Shown here in pieces: positions 45,725 through 55,900 of a stretch of DNA of 64,000 nt. Each line of letters opens with the position of its first letter. The first letter of the stretch is position 1. The notes under the pieces were generated by a model. That model was not told where the DNA came from. It did not search any database and saw nothing but the letters and a program-made list of their open reading frames with translations. Position numbers and translations under genes: made by a program. This stretch comes from Typhlomys cinereus (taxonomy: Eukaryota > Chordata > Mammalia > Rodentia > Platacanthomyidae): assembly GCA_023101885.1 (NCBI GenBank), contig JALPQD010000403.1, positions 834,685 to 898,684 on the forward strand, in the 5' to 3' direction.

Positions 45725-45760
45725 GGTTTTTTAAAAAATATTTTATTTATTTATTTACTC

Positions 45761-45792
<32 letters not shown>

Positions 45793-46670
45793 TCAAAGGC
45801 ACTATGTGTCCCTGTGGAGGACCAAGGGTGACTTGGGGAATCATCCTGGATTTGCTTCTACTTCCTTCTTGCTTCTCTCTGGGATTTCCCAGGCTCTGCC
45901 CACCAGGGCCAGATGTGCGGGTCTTTTCTGCCTCGTGTGTTTTTTTTTCTTTTAACATTTTTTATTATCTCTGCTCATACAAACTTAATAGGTACATCGG
46001 TTCCCTCCCTCCCTCTTCCTCCTCCCACCCCTCTGCTCGCCCTCCCCTCACCCCTCCCTCCCCACCCCCCAGTGCCTCCCCTCCCCCAATCCCCGGAGAA
46101 TCCTTTAATGTGCATGCCTGACTGTCCTCTGGGTCCTCCTCTCCGATGACATACAAGGACCCAGCAGCATTTCCCTGAACCCTTTCCTGTGTTCCCCTTA
46201 AGCATAGGAGCACTATTTTGGCTGTCAATCCCTTGCCTCCAAGGATCTTGGTGCTTTTAGCAAATGCTAGACTTTGTGGGGACAATAGTGTGTTGGACAT
46301 TGTGCATGGCATGTAAAGTCCAATTATGATTGCTTCAGCCCTAACTTGTGTGGAGTATCTTGCATATCATTACTCCTCCCATCCTTTTGCTCTTACAATC
46401 TTACTGTCTCCTCTTCTGCAAATTTCCCTGAGCTTCAGGATGGGGAGAGATTAGGCTGGCCTAGTTCTAGGTGGTTGATATAGAGTCTCTGAAGTTCTGG
46501 ATTATGGTTTGTTGATTTTCTTTTGCGGTTTTCCCAGGCTCCACCCACCAGGGCCAGATGTGCGGGCCTTTTCTGCCTGGCGTTTTTTTTTTTTTATGTG
46601 GGATTTGGGATCTGAACTCAGGACCTTCTGCTTGCGAGGCAGAGTCTTAAGCCCTGTGCCCATGTCTCCA
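45725..46670 (-). mobile_element. Older tRNA-derived SINE split by an L1
   Basis: The right part (46583-46670) gives the minus-strand tRNA-like head with CCTGAGTTCAGATCCC (B box). The left part (45725-45884) gives the tail with a TG/CA run and A-rich end (antisense TTTTTTAAAAAATATTTTAT). The 53-bp middle segment occurs twice, at 45885-45937 and 46530-46582, on either side of an L1. It is an older relative of the SINE at 50996. Confidence 0.8.
45938..46529 (-). mobile_element. 5'-truncated L1 3' end inside a SINE
   Basis: Begins with antisense poly-A (T run at about 45940-45948 and TTTTAACATTTTTTATTATC), then CTCATACAAACTTAATAGGT and a long pyrimidine tract (45991-46095), the antisense of the L1 3' UTR polypurine tract. 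CTTTAATGTGCATGCCTGA follows. The same order occurs in the shorter copy at 48097-48274. It is about 590 bp long and carries no reading frame of L1 ORF2. Confidence 0.8.
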
Positions 46671-46679
46671 GTCTTGTTT

Positions 46680-47200
46680 GTACTGTTTTTGAAAATGCGA
46701 AGTGGTGCTGTCACTGCGAAAGACAGTATGGCACTTCCGAAAAAGTGAAGCAGAGTCACAATAATATCCAAGAACTAGTGGCAGATACTCAAGGATGTTC
46801 ATAGTAGCATTATTTATAGTAACTGAAAGGTGGGGCCAACCTATATGCCCACCAACCCATGAATGTGATATATGCATACATTATATGAGATGGTCTTAAA
46901 AAGGAAGGGATTTTGATGCATGCTTTAACATGCAAGAATCTTAAGAACATGATGCTGGGTAAAGTTACAGAGGACAAATGTAGAATCATTCCACCTCCAT
47001 ACTGTACCCAGAGCAGTCAAAGTAGCACAAAGGTTTCCAGGAACCAAAGTAAGAGCAGTAGGAAGTTACCATTGAATTGGTATAGAGTTTCAATTCTAGA
47101 AGATGTAAAGATTATGTAGACAGTTAGGATACTGCACACCACCCTGAACACACTTAATATAACGGAACTATAAATTTAAAATGGCTACCAGGGGAAACTC
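46680..47200 (+). mobile_element. Old L1M 3' region
   Basis: TGTTCATAGTAGCATTATTT, CCTATATGCCCACCAACCCA, then ACATGATGCTGGGTAAAGTT and a GTTTCCAGGAACCAAAGTAA segment follow the L1 3' end (CAGCATTATTCACAATAGCC, GTGTCCATCAACAGATG, ATTATGTTAAGTGAAATAAG). No protein frame survives. Confidence 0.8.
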
Positions 47201-48096
47201 TTCATTATGTACATTCACCATAGCAACCAAAAGAAGCCAAAACAGACAAAATCAGAGAAGTTCATGTTCCCAATAGGTCCAAAAGCCCCCTCCTCTGGAA
47301 ATAAAATGATGCTTACAAAGCCACGTGATCTGGAATGACCATCGTGGTGCAGCACAGCAAAGCAGACTGGGTACTGATGAACACACTAGCTGTGCGTCTT
47401 TAAAGTCCTCAGGGTGCTTGGGTCCCCTGAAGTGCCTTATCTGCGAGGGAAGCACTTTAGAACCTGTCATTGTGCATCAGGATGCAGGAGGCCCTCAGGA
47501 GCCAGAAGAGGTTCTTCGTTCATGCAACTTCCTGAAGGACCCACTTTTCCTCCCGACAAAACCTGATGCCTGGATTTCAGTTCAATGATACCTGTTTTGG
47601 TCCTCCGACCTCCCAAAGTAGAAGATAGCTAATTGTTTCAAGTCGCCTTGTCTATAACTTGTTACTGCAACCACAGGAGGAAAAATACACACAATTAAAT
47701 GCAAGTGTGAAAGTAAGAAGGTTATCAAGTATGATCCAGATACCCCTTCCCTAAAAAATGCTTCGCAGTAAAATCATTCGTTTAGTCACACTTTTCTGAA
47801 GCAAACAAAAGGTTATGGCAGAGATGGTTGTGATTTGATTCTCAGATAACACTTGCCTGTTACGATTCAGATCGTGTAAATCAAAACTCATTTCCAACAT
47901 TATCTCCTGGTGCCAAGTAATAAAAGACACGCTAGAAAGTTGTATGTGTATGTATTGCTATATATATTATATATATATATGTTATATATAGTAATCAGTC
48001 ATTAATGGGTTTGTGTTTCAATAGAATGGAATTCAGGTATGAAAACCTCTTTTGACACTATTGCTTCCTTAGCCCCTTTCTGGGATGCAAATTATT
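47201..48096. other. No gene recognised
   Basis: Unique-looking DNA with an AT-alternating stretch at about 47955-47991. No repeat family called. Confidence 0.5.
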
Positions 48097-48274
48097 ATTT
48101 TTTTTATTTCTACTCATACAAACTTAACAGGTACACCGGTCCCCCCCACCCTCCAACCCCCCATCCCCCTGTGCCCCCCTCCCCTTAGCCTTCCCTCCCC
48201 ATCCTCCAGTACCTCCCCCTCCCATCCTGGAGCATCCTTTAATGTGCATGCCAAACTCTCCTCTGGGTCCTCCC
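48097..48274 (-). mobile_element. Minimal L1 3' end insertion (178 bp)
   Basis: Antisense poly-A then CTCATACAAACTTAACAGGT and a C-rich tract ending CATCCTTTAATGTGCATGCC, nearly the same as in the copy at 45938. The 11-bp target duplication TGCAAATTATT is exact at 48086-48096 and 48275-48285. Only the polypurine tract and tail were copied, so truncation was extreme. Confidence 0.92.
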
Positions 48275-48589
48275 TGCAAATTATTTTAAAGGAGCATTTT
48301 ATTATCCGTTAGCTCCATAACCATTAATTGGAATTAATACTTTTCCTTTCATTGACATTTAATCATATTTTATAGTATATCCTTAAAGCAGTTATGTTTT
48401 TATCCACCAAGAAAATGTGGACCATGAAAGGATGGAAAAATGTAACACGTGAAAAGCATAAATATTAAATTTGCTCAGTGTTAATCTAATGAAACTCTGG
48501 AACATCCTTTGGTGCCTGTCTAAAAATATTTTGGATTAAAGAATTGATTTGCAGTAGCAGACAACCTGCTTCATAGCTTAAGTTCCAGT

Positions 48590-48720
48590 CCTAAGTATGA
48601 GGCCTCATTTGCACTTTGCTGTGTGGCATTAAGAAAGTGACTCTGGCTCCCTAGAGTTTACTCTACTTCTTTGTGACCTGATATATGTTTGCTAGTTCAT
48701 TGTACTATTTCTACAGTAGA
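48590..48720 (+). mobile_element. Possible MIR fragment
   Basis: TTTGCACTTTGCTGTGTGGC, ATTAAGAAAGTGACTCTGGC and CTAGAGTTTACTCTACTTC parallel the MIR core (CACTTACTAGCTGTGTGACC, TTGGGCAAGTCACTTAACC, GAGCCTCAGTTTCC). Weak. Confidence 0.4.
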
Positions 48721-48939
48721 CTGGAAAAGACATAGAACAAGCATCCCATATCTCTATCTTCACATGACTCAAGCACCAGCCTTGGCCATGGAGAGAAATT
48801 AATGAATGATCAACATGCTTAAAGGCCTACACAGGGAGCCCCAGCTAAGACCCATGGTTGTTGCACATTGCATTTTCTCATGGTCCACATTTTCTTGGTA
48901 TAGCTACATATAAAAACATAACCATTATGGCAAAATATA

Positions 48940-49970
48940 TCAACAGAACTGGTCTGTGGTCTTTCTCTCTGCTGGATAGCTTACACAGTAGCAAGGAACA
49001 CTGTAGAAGCTGCTGGGGGAGAGAAATAACCACAAGCCCCAACAACAGCATGAGATTTGTAAGTTGCAGTATAAATCACCATGGCAACAGATGACCACCA
49101 GTGTAATAGTAGCATGAGTATCAGGGAGACAACCAACAACTTTTTGATTAGATTCAAGACCCACTTGTCAGAATGGTATACATCCCTGTTACTGGAAACT
49201 AGTACAAGAGCCTAAAAAAAGGGGAAGGAAATAGATTAATAGGAAAGACAGCCAATAAACATATAAGTAGGAAGACTACATCAAAGTGCTCTGTAGGTAG
49301 CTGTTATTATACCCATAGAATAGGAACTTACAGTGGAAATCTTTGGGTCTAAAGCTGGATGAGTGAAGGGAAATGCACATATTATTGGGGTGGCCTGAAG
49401 AATTACAGTCTGAGCCCCCAAAAGAGAAGGCAAACCAGAGTGAACCCTGGAGTCCATAAAAGCATACAGGGAAAAGGTGGGAAGGAGTAGGAGGGAAAGG
49501 TAAAGGGAAGGGAGAGGATGGGAGAGAGGCGGGAAGGAGGGAAGCTGCGATGAATACTAAATATACTTGTAAAAGCAGAAAAATAAAAAACCATAATCAT
49601 TATAAGGATATATGGTAAAATATGATTCAACAGCTCATTTGTCTTCTAGTTCCATCAAAGTGTTTGAACTTCTTAACAGTAACTCCTTCTATAAGAAGAA
49701 TCATTGGGGAAGGCGCCTGACAAGACAAAGGGAGTGTCCTATCCACGGTCCTGTCCAATGAAGGGTCACGTGCATTACCACAGATGCCCAGACTCATGCT
49801 AGTGCAGGCAGCCCAAAAAGAGGCCTGTGGTCCACGCATGCAGAGGGACACAAGAACAGGAGGAACGTGACTGGGTTGGTGAATAGAAAAGAAGCTGAGA
49901 GGTGAGGAGAGTTGCAAAGTAGGGGGTAAGGACATGAAAATTTTGAAAAATAAAGATTTGAGGAAAAAAA
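48940..49970 (+). mobile_element. L1 3' UTR fragments
   Basis: Contains CTGCTGGATAGCTTACACAG, ATAAATCACCATGGCAACAG, AGATTCAAGACCCACTTGTC and TATTATACCCATAGAATAGG, the same ordered motifs as in the L1 at about 62080-62430. A G-rich polypurine tract follows (about 49466-49545), then GTAAAAGCAGAAAAATAAAA. Possibly two L1 3' ends joined (second end near 49970). No ORF. Confidence 0.6.
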
Positions 49971-50180
49971 TTACTAGTTAGAAACACAATTCTGTCTCAT
50001 TGTGTTGTATTCCATTGGTGAAAAGAAAGGAAACAGACTCCGTCCCATGATGAGGTCTAGATGATCAAGGGCTGAGGGCCGAGATCGTCTCAATGCTCAG
50101 GTGATTTCTGATATTCCTACAGAATCCATAATTATAATTTTGCATCTTTCAAAGAGCTAAGAAATTGAGTATTTTGTGCA

Positions 50181-50550
50181 TTCGTTTCCTTTTATCACCA
50201 TAACAGGTTGCCACAGAATTGGTGGCAATACGAATTTGTCATCTTGAAATTCTGCAGGTTGCGATTCTGAAACCAGTTTCACTGGAGTGGAATCAAGGTG
50301 CACACAGGTTGGTTCCTTCCTGGAGTCTCCAAGGAGAACCTGCTGCCTTGTCTCTCTCAGCTTCCAGAGGTTTCAGCATCCCTCAGCATGTGACCCTTCC
50401 TCTTCAACAAAGCCAGCCAACAGTCTGGGTCACACTACCCTCTGTCTGTCTTCCACATGGATGGCCCTGGTGATTATAAGACCCTGGGTACTTCAGACTA
50501 AACCCTCCACTACAGGTTCATCTGATTGCAACCTTAATTTCCCTTTTTCT
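50181..50550 (-). mobile_element. MLT1-type MaLR LTR
   Basis: TTCGTTTCCTTTTATCACCA, TAACAGGTTGCCACAGAATT and GGTGGCAATACG open the segment, the reverse complement of the MLT1 end. Later CTTCCACATGGATGGCCC and TCTGATTGCAACC correspond to its 5' half. Ancient eutherian LTR. Confidence 0.7.
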
Positions 50551-50551
50551 A

Positions 50552-50932
50552 TGTATATTACTCTGTTTGGTGTTGCTAAAACAAAATACCTGTCACTGGG
50601 TATTGCAGAAAGAAAAGAAATTTTATTTGGCTTACAATTCTGGTGGCTACAGAGTGGCAGAACAGCGTGGCAGAGAGAAAAGGGGGTGCACGTGTACTAA
50701 AGAGAGTATGTGCGTGGAGCAGCCTCGCTCCGAAACAATCCACTCTTACAGTAACTAACTCAGTCCCAAAAGACCTAACCCATTCTGCAGTGAAAGCAGT
50801 AATTATAGCCTTCTATAAATGGATTCTCCATAAATCCAATGCTACCCAAAGGCTTCCAACACAATGCCATTACATTGGGTCCATGCCTCAAAATGAGTTT
50901 TGATAAGGACAAACATGATACCATGTAGCATA
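50552..50932 (-). mobile_element. ORR1/MLT-like MaLR LTR
   Basis: TTTGGTGTTGCTAAAACAAA, ATACCTGTCACTGGG and AAATTTTATTTGGCTTACAA open it, the reverse complement of a MaLR 3' end. It ends with GCCATTACATTGGGTCCATG and ATGTAGCATAACA. It directly abuts the MLT1 LTR in the same orientation. Flanks TTCTA and TTCAG share only three of five bases. Confidence 0.68.
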
Positions 50933-50995
50933 ACATTCAGAAGATGAGTATTTTGAAGGTTCATATTCATCATTTCTGGTAATTAAAATAGTTTT

Positions 50996-51297
50996 AGGGC
51001 AGAAGAGATGGCTCAGGGGTTAAGACTCTGCCTCACAAGCAGAAAGTCCTGAGTTCAGATCCCAGGTCCCATGTAAAAATGCCAGGTAGAAACATATGCA
51101 GCCTGCACTTCTGGGCCTAGTGGTCAGAGCCTGAGAAGTATCAGAACAATGCAAAAAAGAGGTAGAAAAAATTCAGGATGATTCCCAAAGTCATCCTTGG
51201 GCCTCCGCAAGGACACACAGTGCCCTCTGATACACATGCACACACTCGCATACACGGAAAGAGAGAGACAGACAGAGATATGCACTCAAAATAAAAC
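50996..51297 (+). mobile_element. Older tRNA-derived SINE, relative of the young family
   Basis: Head GCAGAAGAGATGGCTCAGGG (A box) and GTCCTGAGTTCAGATCCCAG (B box), then CATGTAAAAATGCCAGGTAG, CCTGCACTTCTGGGCCTAG and GGCCTCCGCAAGGACACAC, with a GA-rich then AATAAAACATAG tail. Target duplication ATAGTTTT at 50988-50995 and 51298-51305. It is collinear with the young SINE in head and middle but lacks its GC-rich insert. Confidence 0.85.
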
Positions 51298-53481
51298 ATA
51301 GTTTTTTTAAAAAAGTTTTAATCATTTTGGATAGCAGTTTGTACATTTTTTCCTATGAATATGTTGTTTCTTTTTTCCATTCTAATCTGCTAGAGTGGTG
51401 CACATATATGAACTTGATAGGAATACATTCTAAGTGAGAATCTAACAGGAATCCCTCTTCAGCAAGCACATAGATTTTATAACGGTGGAAGGAAAGATAA
51501 TGGTAGCTATTGTGATTAGAGAGGGAATGCATGGGAATGCATTGTGGTGATGCTCTGTCCCTTATAATCAGTATAGGAATGTCACTCAGCAACTTCAAAG
51601 CTAGACAATAAGAATACTCCGTAGCTGGAGTGTTGTGCTTTCTGCAGAATGCATGATAGAAGCACTTGAGAAAATGAGAACATGAGCAATTAGAGATCTG
51701 AGAGAGGCAATTTCCTTCACTCAGAGGCAATAGATGATTGCTTGAGATTGTGACAGAAACTGAGTTCTCCTTCTATTCCTGTCCTGTTATTTGGGAAGCA
51801 GAGAGTAGCAAAATGTATCAAGCCAGCTGTATTCATTTGGTGATATCATTAAAGACAGAACTAAACTGTTCCACCATGGAGCATAATTAGGATTCTGGAA
51901 GTTATGTAACTCACTCATGTTGCAGACAAACATCCTGTATGTCAAATACAAAAACAGAGTAGAAAAACACTGATCTTTTCAGAAAGGGAGATTTCCGAGG
52001 GAAAGTCTCCACAACAATCCTGTCAACTCATATCCTAGTGCCAAGAGGTGGTGTCTTGGCACATCTGCTTTGCTGAGTTCATTAGAAGTGTTTGAGGATG
52101 CGGATGCTGGTGTGAAAACTGCCATGAAGTTGGCTTGATCTCTGAGTCCTTTCTCCAGAGTCTGATACAATCCCAGAGAAAAAGTGTTGGTCCAGGGTGA
52201 ATCCCAGGCACGTCTCAGCAGCATGTATGCAGGGGCTCGGAACGCCCTCATCAGACATCATATACATCAGCACTATGAGTTTTTATCTGGTTTTCTGCCC
52301 AGAGAGTCACATGGGATCAGCTGGTCAGTGATCCTACCAGACACCCCAGGCCCAAGAGAGAAAAATCACTTCGAGACTCAGGTGCAACCACCAGCATATA
52401 CATATATGATGATTTCTTTTGCTCCTCCCACTTCCTTAGATTTTATTAGCCTGAAACTGATATGAACTGCCTGACTGCTAAGCAGATGGACACATAATCC
52501 TCCACTGTAGGTGACCTCAGGTTCACCCAGGATTCACGAGAAAGGTGCTTCAGTTCTCACTAAGCCTAAGGCCCTTCTCTAGGGAATACCGCCATGGCCC
52601 CCAGTGATAAATCAGAAGGGAACTTCAGGCCTCAGTAAGAGTCATTATTCCTTGGAGTATCAAATGCAAACCAGATGTTCTCAGTCCACCAAAATGCTCC
52701 CTCCATCCTTCACTGTTCCCACAGTTCTTGGGCCAGGAAGTGGTACGGCCTCATTTACAGGACATTCCCTATTGAGAGAGATGGACTGATAATCTAAAGG
52801 GCCAAAATGGTCCTACAGTCACTGATCTAATCAAATGGAATGGACATTAGGTTCAAAAGAAGAAAATGATGATCTCACCCATGAATTTCGGAACTCACAT
52901 CCTAAATCTACCTGTCTGAGTGTGTTTCCTTGTTTGTATGTGGGTAATTATAACCTTGACTGCTTTCTTTACCATGGTGCTAGAAAGACTAATAGGATGA
53001 GAAAAAGAGATTGCTCTTTAAAATGTAGACGATTATGATCTTTATTGTAATAACTGTATTTGACTTGCATGATAGTTGTTCAAACAAGAAAAAAAATCAC
53101 CTTGAAAAAGAAAATAATTTTCCCCTCTGCATTCATACTCCAATATGAACCAGAAAAAGACTTCCACCAAACACTTGAAATCAATTTCAGGTAAGCTTTC
53201 AGGATGTGGGCAAAACTTGGCTAAACTCTGCTAATGCATCACTCCATTTGTCCCTCATCCAGTTCCCAGTACAGTCTCTGTTCCCCACTGGAGCATCTTG
53301 AACTGAGCTTCCATTGTCTGTGTCTCTCTCAGCATTACTCTCTTCCAAACTCTCACTAGAATGACCCTTCGGGCCTCCTCTCCAAGAAGAAAAGGCTTTC
53401 CCAATGCAGTGTCCCAGCTTCACTTTCTGATATTGAATTTTCTTAACTTCGCAGCAGCACCCCACTTCTGGCACCAATTTC
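51298..53481. other. Repeat-poor stretch, no gene
   Basis: About 2.2 kb. Frames of 125 codons (minus 51353-51730), 90 and 93 codons near 51979-52465 show no recognisable family or context. Confidence 0.5.
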
Positions 53482-53488
53482 TGTTGCA

Positions 53489-53490
<2 letters not shown>

Positions 53491-53557
<67 letters not shown>

Positions 53558-53567
53558 CCTCTCTCTC
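53491..53567. repeat. (CT)n microsatellite
   Basis: A near-pure CT run of about 38 units with one TTT and one CCC interruption. Confidence 0.97.
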
Positions 53568-53687
53568 GTTTTTCTGTTACTGTGAAACAACACTCATACA
53601 ACTAGCTCAAGGGGAGAAAGGGAGATTTGTTTGGTTTATGGTTCCAGAGGGGAGATAAAGTCCATTATGGCAGAAAAGGCACGACTG

Positions 53688-53991
53688 GGGGCTGGAGAGG
53701 TGGCTCAGGGGTTAAACCTCTGCCTTGGAGGCAGAAGGTCCTGAGTTCGGATCCCAGATCCCACGTATAGACGCCAGGCGGAAGCGGGGGCGGCCTGAGT
53801 TTCTGGTCCTGGTAGGGCAGAGCTTGTGAATCCCGGAACAGAGTAAACAAGGAGGAGGTGGAGGTGTCCATGGTGGTTCCCGAATTTGTCCGTGGTTCTA
53901 CACACACACACACATACACACATACATACACACACGCACACACGCATACACTCACAGTTGAATAAATAATAATAATAAAAAAAAACAAAAC
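53688..53991 (+). mobile_element. Young tRNA-derived SINE, copy B
   Basis: Head GGGGCTGGAGAGGTGGCTCA, B box GAGTTCGGATCC, body GCCAGGCGGAAGCGGGGGCG, CTGGTCCTGGTAGGGCAGAG and GTCCATGGTGGTTCCC, CA-rich stretch, then AATAAATAATAATAATAAAA tail. The 14-bp target duplication AAAAGGCACGACTG is exact (53674-53687, 53992-54005). It interrupts an ORR1-like LTR and so is younger than it. It has an intact-looking Pol III promoter. Confidence 0.96.
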
Positions 53992-54394
53992 AAAAGGCAC
54001 GACTGACTGTCAGAAGCCAAAAGTGGCTTAATTCACATCCATCGTGGAGCTGAGAGAACCAGCTGCATATTCTAAGAGCAGACTACTAGCAGAAGCAGGG
54101 CAAGGCCTCACCTCCTAAACTTCCCAAATAGCAACAAAGGATTCAAATTCATTAGTCTATGGGGGACAACTTATATTCAAGTTATTACAGGATCCCTGAG
54201 TGTCTGAATCAGAAAAGACCTCCAAAGAGAGGGATGGCCATGTTCATAAAACAAATGTTAGGGATAGCGATGTCTTATGCTACAAAGGAGGTTTTTCTGG
54301 GACTTAGAGAAAATAACTATCAAATTGATTTAGCTGGCCAGTTACAGCCCAGGTAAGAAAGATTCATGTCACCCTGAGCCTTCCCTTTCAAATG

Positions 54395-54500
54395 AATGTT
54401 GTTGGAGATATAACTCAGTGATGGGACATTTGCCTAACACGTAAGGTTAGGTAAGGTACTTGATTCCATCCCCAATGCTGCAACTAATGAAAATAGAATT
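54395..54500 (+). mobile_element. ID-like SINE
   Basis: GTTGTTGGAGATATAACTCA, GTGATGGGACATTTGCCTAA and TGATTCCATCCCCAATGCTG follow the ID plan, with an A-rich tail after 54485. A 10-bp stretch (GTTAGGTAAG) near 54444 looks inserted or duplicated. Confidence 0.68.
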
Positions 54501-54529
54501 AAAATGAAACAAAAGAGAAAGAAGAAATA

Positions 54530-55490
54530 ATTAAATACAGAATTACCATATAACCCAGGAATCCCACCTCTCAATGTGCACTCCAAATAATTGAAAGCAG
54601 AGACTCAAATAGGTATGTGTTGACTCATACTCATAGCAAAATTATTTATAATAGCCAAAAGTAGCTGGTGCATTTTACCTGCATATTGCTAATAAATTCA
54701 GGACCAAATTAAGGGAACAAGAGGTTCCATTCTGGCTTATGGTTCTTCATTACAATTCCTTGTCCAACTTGGCAGGAAAGCTCACACCAATGCTAGGGAC
54801 CAAAGGAACTGGCCAAACCATATCTGCAGAACTGCCAAGAGAAGGACAATTCTTACTTGCCAGACTGGCCAAGTATACTAAAGAATGTCAGCTTCCTTAA
54901 GCCGGTCCTTCCATCTTATTCACCTGCCCCGGGACTAGGCTCACCCACCATGAGCCTTCTCCATCAACTAACTAGACCATGTCCTGCTTAGGGCCTAATT
55001 CAACTACTAATGCTTTACAAATGTGCCCAATGTTCCAACCCTCAACTGTCAGGTTGACACCTGAATCAACTATGACAATAGCAAAACCCAAGTGTCCACC
55101 GACAGAACTAAGCCACGTATGGTGTATCCATACTATAAAATAATAAAATGTTATGAAAAGATTCTGAAAGTTGCCACAATAGGGATGAACCTTAAGGACA
55201 TTGTGCTAAGTAAAGCCCATTGTTGTGGAAGGACAGATGCTGTATGCCTACAGTTCTCAGAGGTTCCTGCATAGTGGAAGTTATAGCAAAAAAAAAGGAC
55301 TGGTGATTATTAAGGAAGAGAGTGAAGCCTGGGGAAGCCATTGCTCACAGAACAACATTGCTACATGGGGAAGACTAGAAGTTCTAGAGATGGGTGTGGG
55401 TGATGGCTGTACAGCACTAAAGATGCTTATGAACAGTTAAGCAGCAAATGTGTTGTGCTTCCTTTACACAATGAAAGACGTCAAGCACGG
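54530..55490 (+). mobile_element. Old L1M 3' end, split by an LTR
   Basis: ACCATATAACCCAGGAATCC, AAAATTATTTATAATAGCC, and after the LTR CCAAGTGTCCACCGACAG, TGAACCTTAAGGACATTGTG and CTAAGTAAAGCCCATTG, follow the L1M 3' end exactly in order. The LTR at 54666-55077 sits between the two halves. No coding frame survives. Confidence 0.88.
54666..55077 (-). mobile_element. MTE-like LTR inserted in L1M
   Basis: Reverse complement of the 34155/35602 family: GGGAACAAGAGGTTCCATTC, CTTGTCCAACTTGGCAGG, CACCCACCATGAGCC, CTGTCAGGTTGACACC, ending ACTATGACA (LTR start TGTCATAG). Flanks GTAGC (54661-54665) and ATAGC (55078-55082) differ at one base. Excising it with one flank rejoins the L1 text. Confidence 0.87.
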
Positions 55491-55811
55491 AAATACTCTG
55501 AACACTAGAGAGAACTCTAGGACTTCATAGGGACCTTGGGAGAAGGACTCAGTGAAGCACAGGGATTTTTTTTTTCTCCCATGTAATTCAGCGAAAGCAC
55601 AAGAACAGCTTCTGACCTGCATCCACCCACAGGTACAGAGCAAAAGGCCCACAACCTGCTTCCTGCCACCGGAGGACCGGGAAGGGGCACTGCACAGAGT
55701 CTTTTCACAGTAACTGCTCTGTGATGGCCAGGCGCAGCTGTTTGGATTTTCTTGATCTGTGGCTTTGTCAACTACCTCTTTTCCTTTTTTTGTAAAAAGT
55801 GAGAACAAGGA

Positions 55812-55900
55812 ATTACTCAAGAAGTAAGAACATTTGCTGTGAAAGCACAAGGACCCAAGTTCAAATCCCAGCACCTATGCAAAATGCCCTGACCCGCATA
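55812..55900 (+). mobile_element. tRNA-derived SINE head fragment
   Basis: AATTACTCAAGAAGTAAGAA, GCTGTGAAAGCACAAGGACC and CAAGTTCAAATCCCAGCACC resemble the tRNA-like head of ID/B4 SINEs. The body is lost. Confidence 0.55.

Larger units (their letters stand above)
53482..54190 (-). mobile_element. ORR1-like MaLR LTR interrupted by a SINE
   Basis: GTTACTGTGAAACAACACTC, TTATGGTTCCAGAGGGGAG and AAGTCCATTATGGCAG, then after the SINE GAGCTGAGAGAACCAGCTGC and ATTCATTAGTCTATGGGGG, are the reverse complement of an ORR1/MaLR LTR. A CT microsatellite (53491-53567) lies at its edge. Ends are approximate. Confidence 0.75.
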
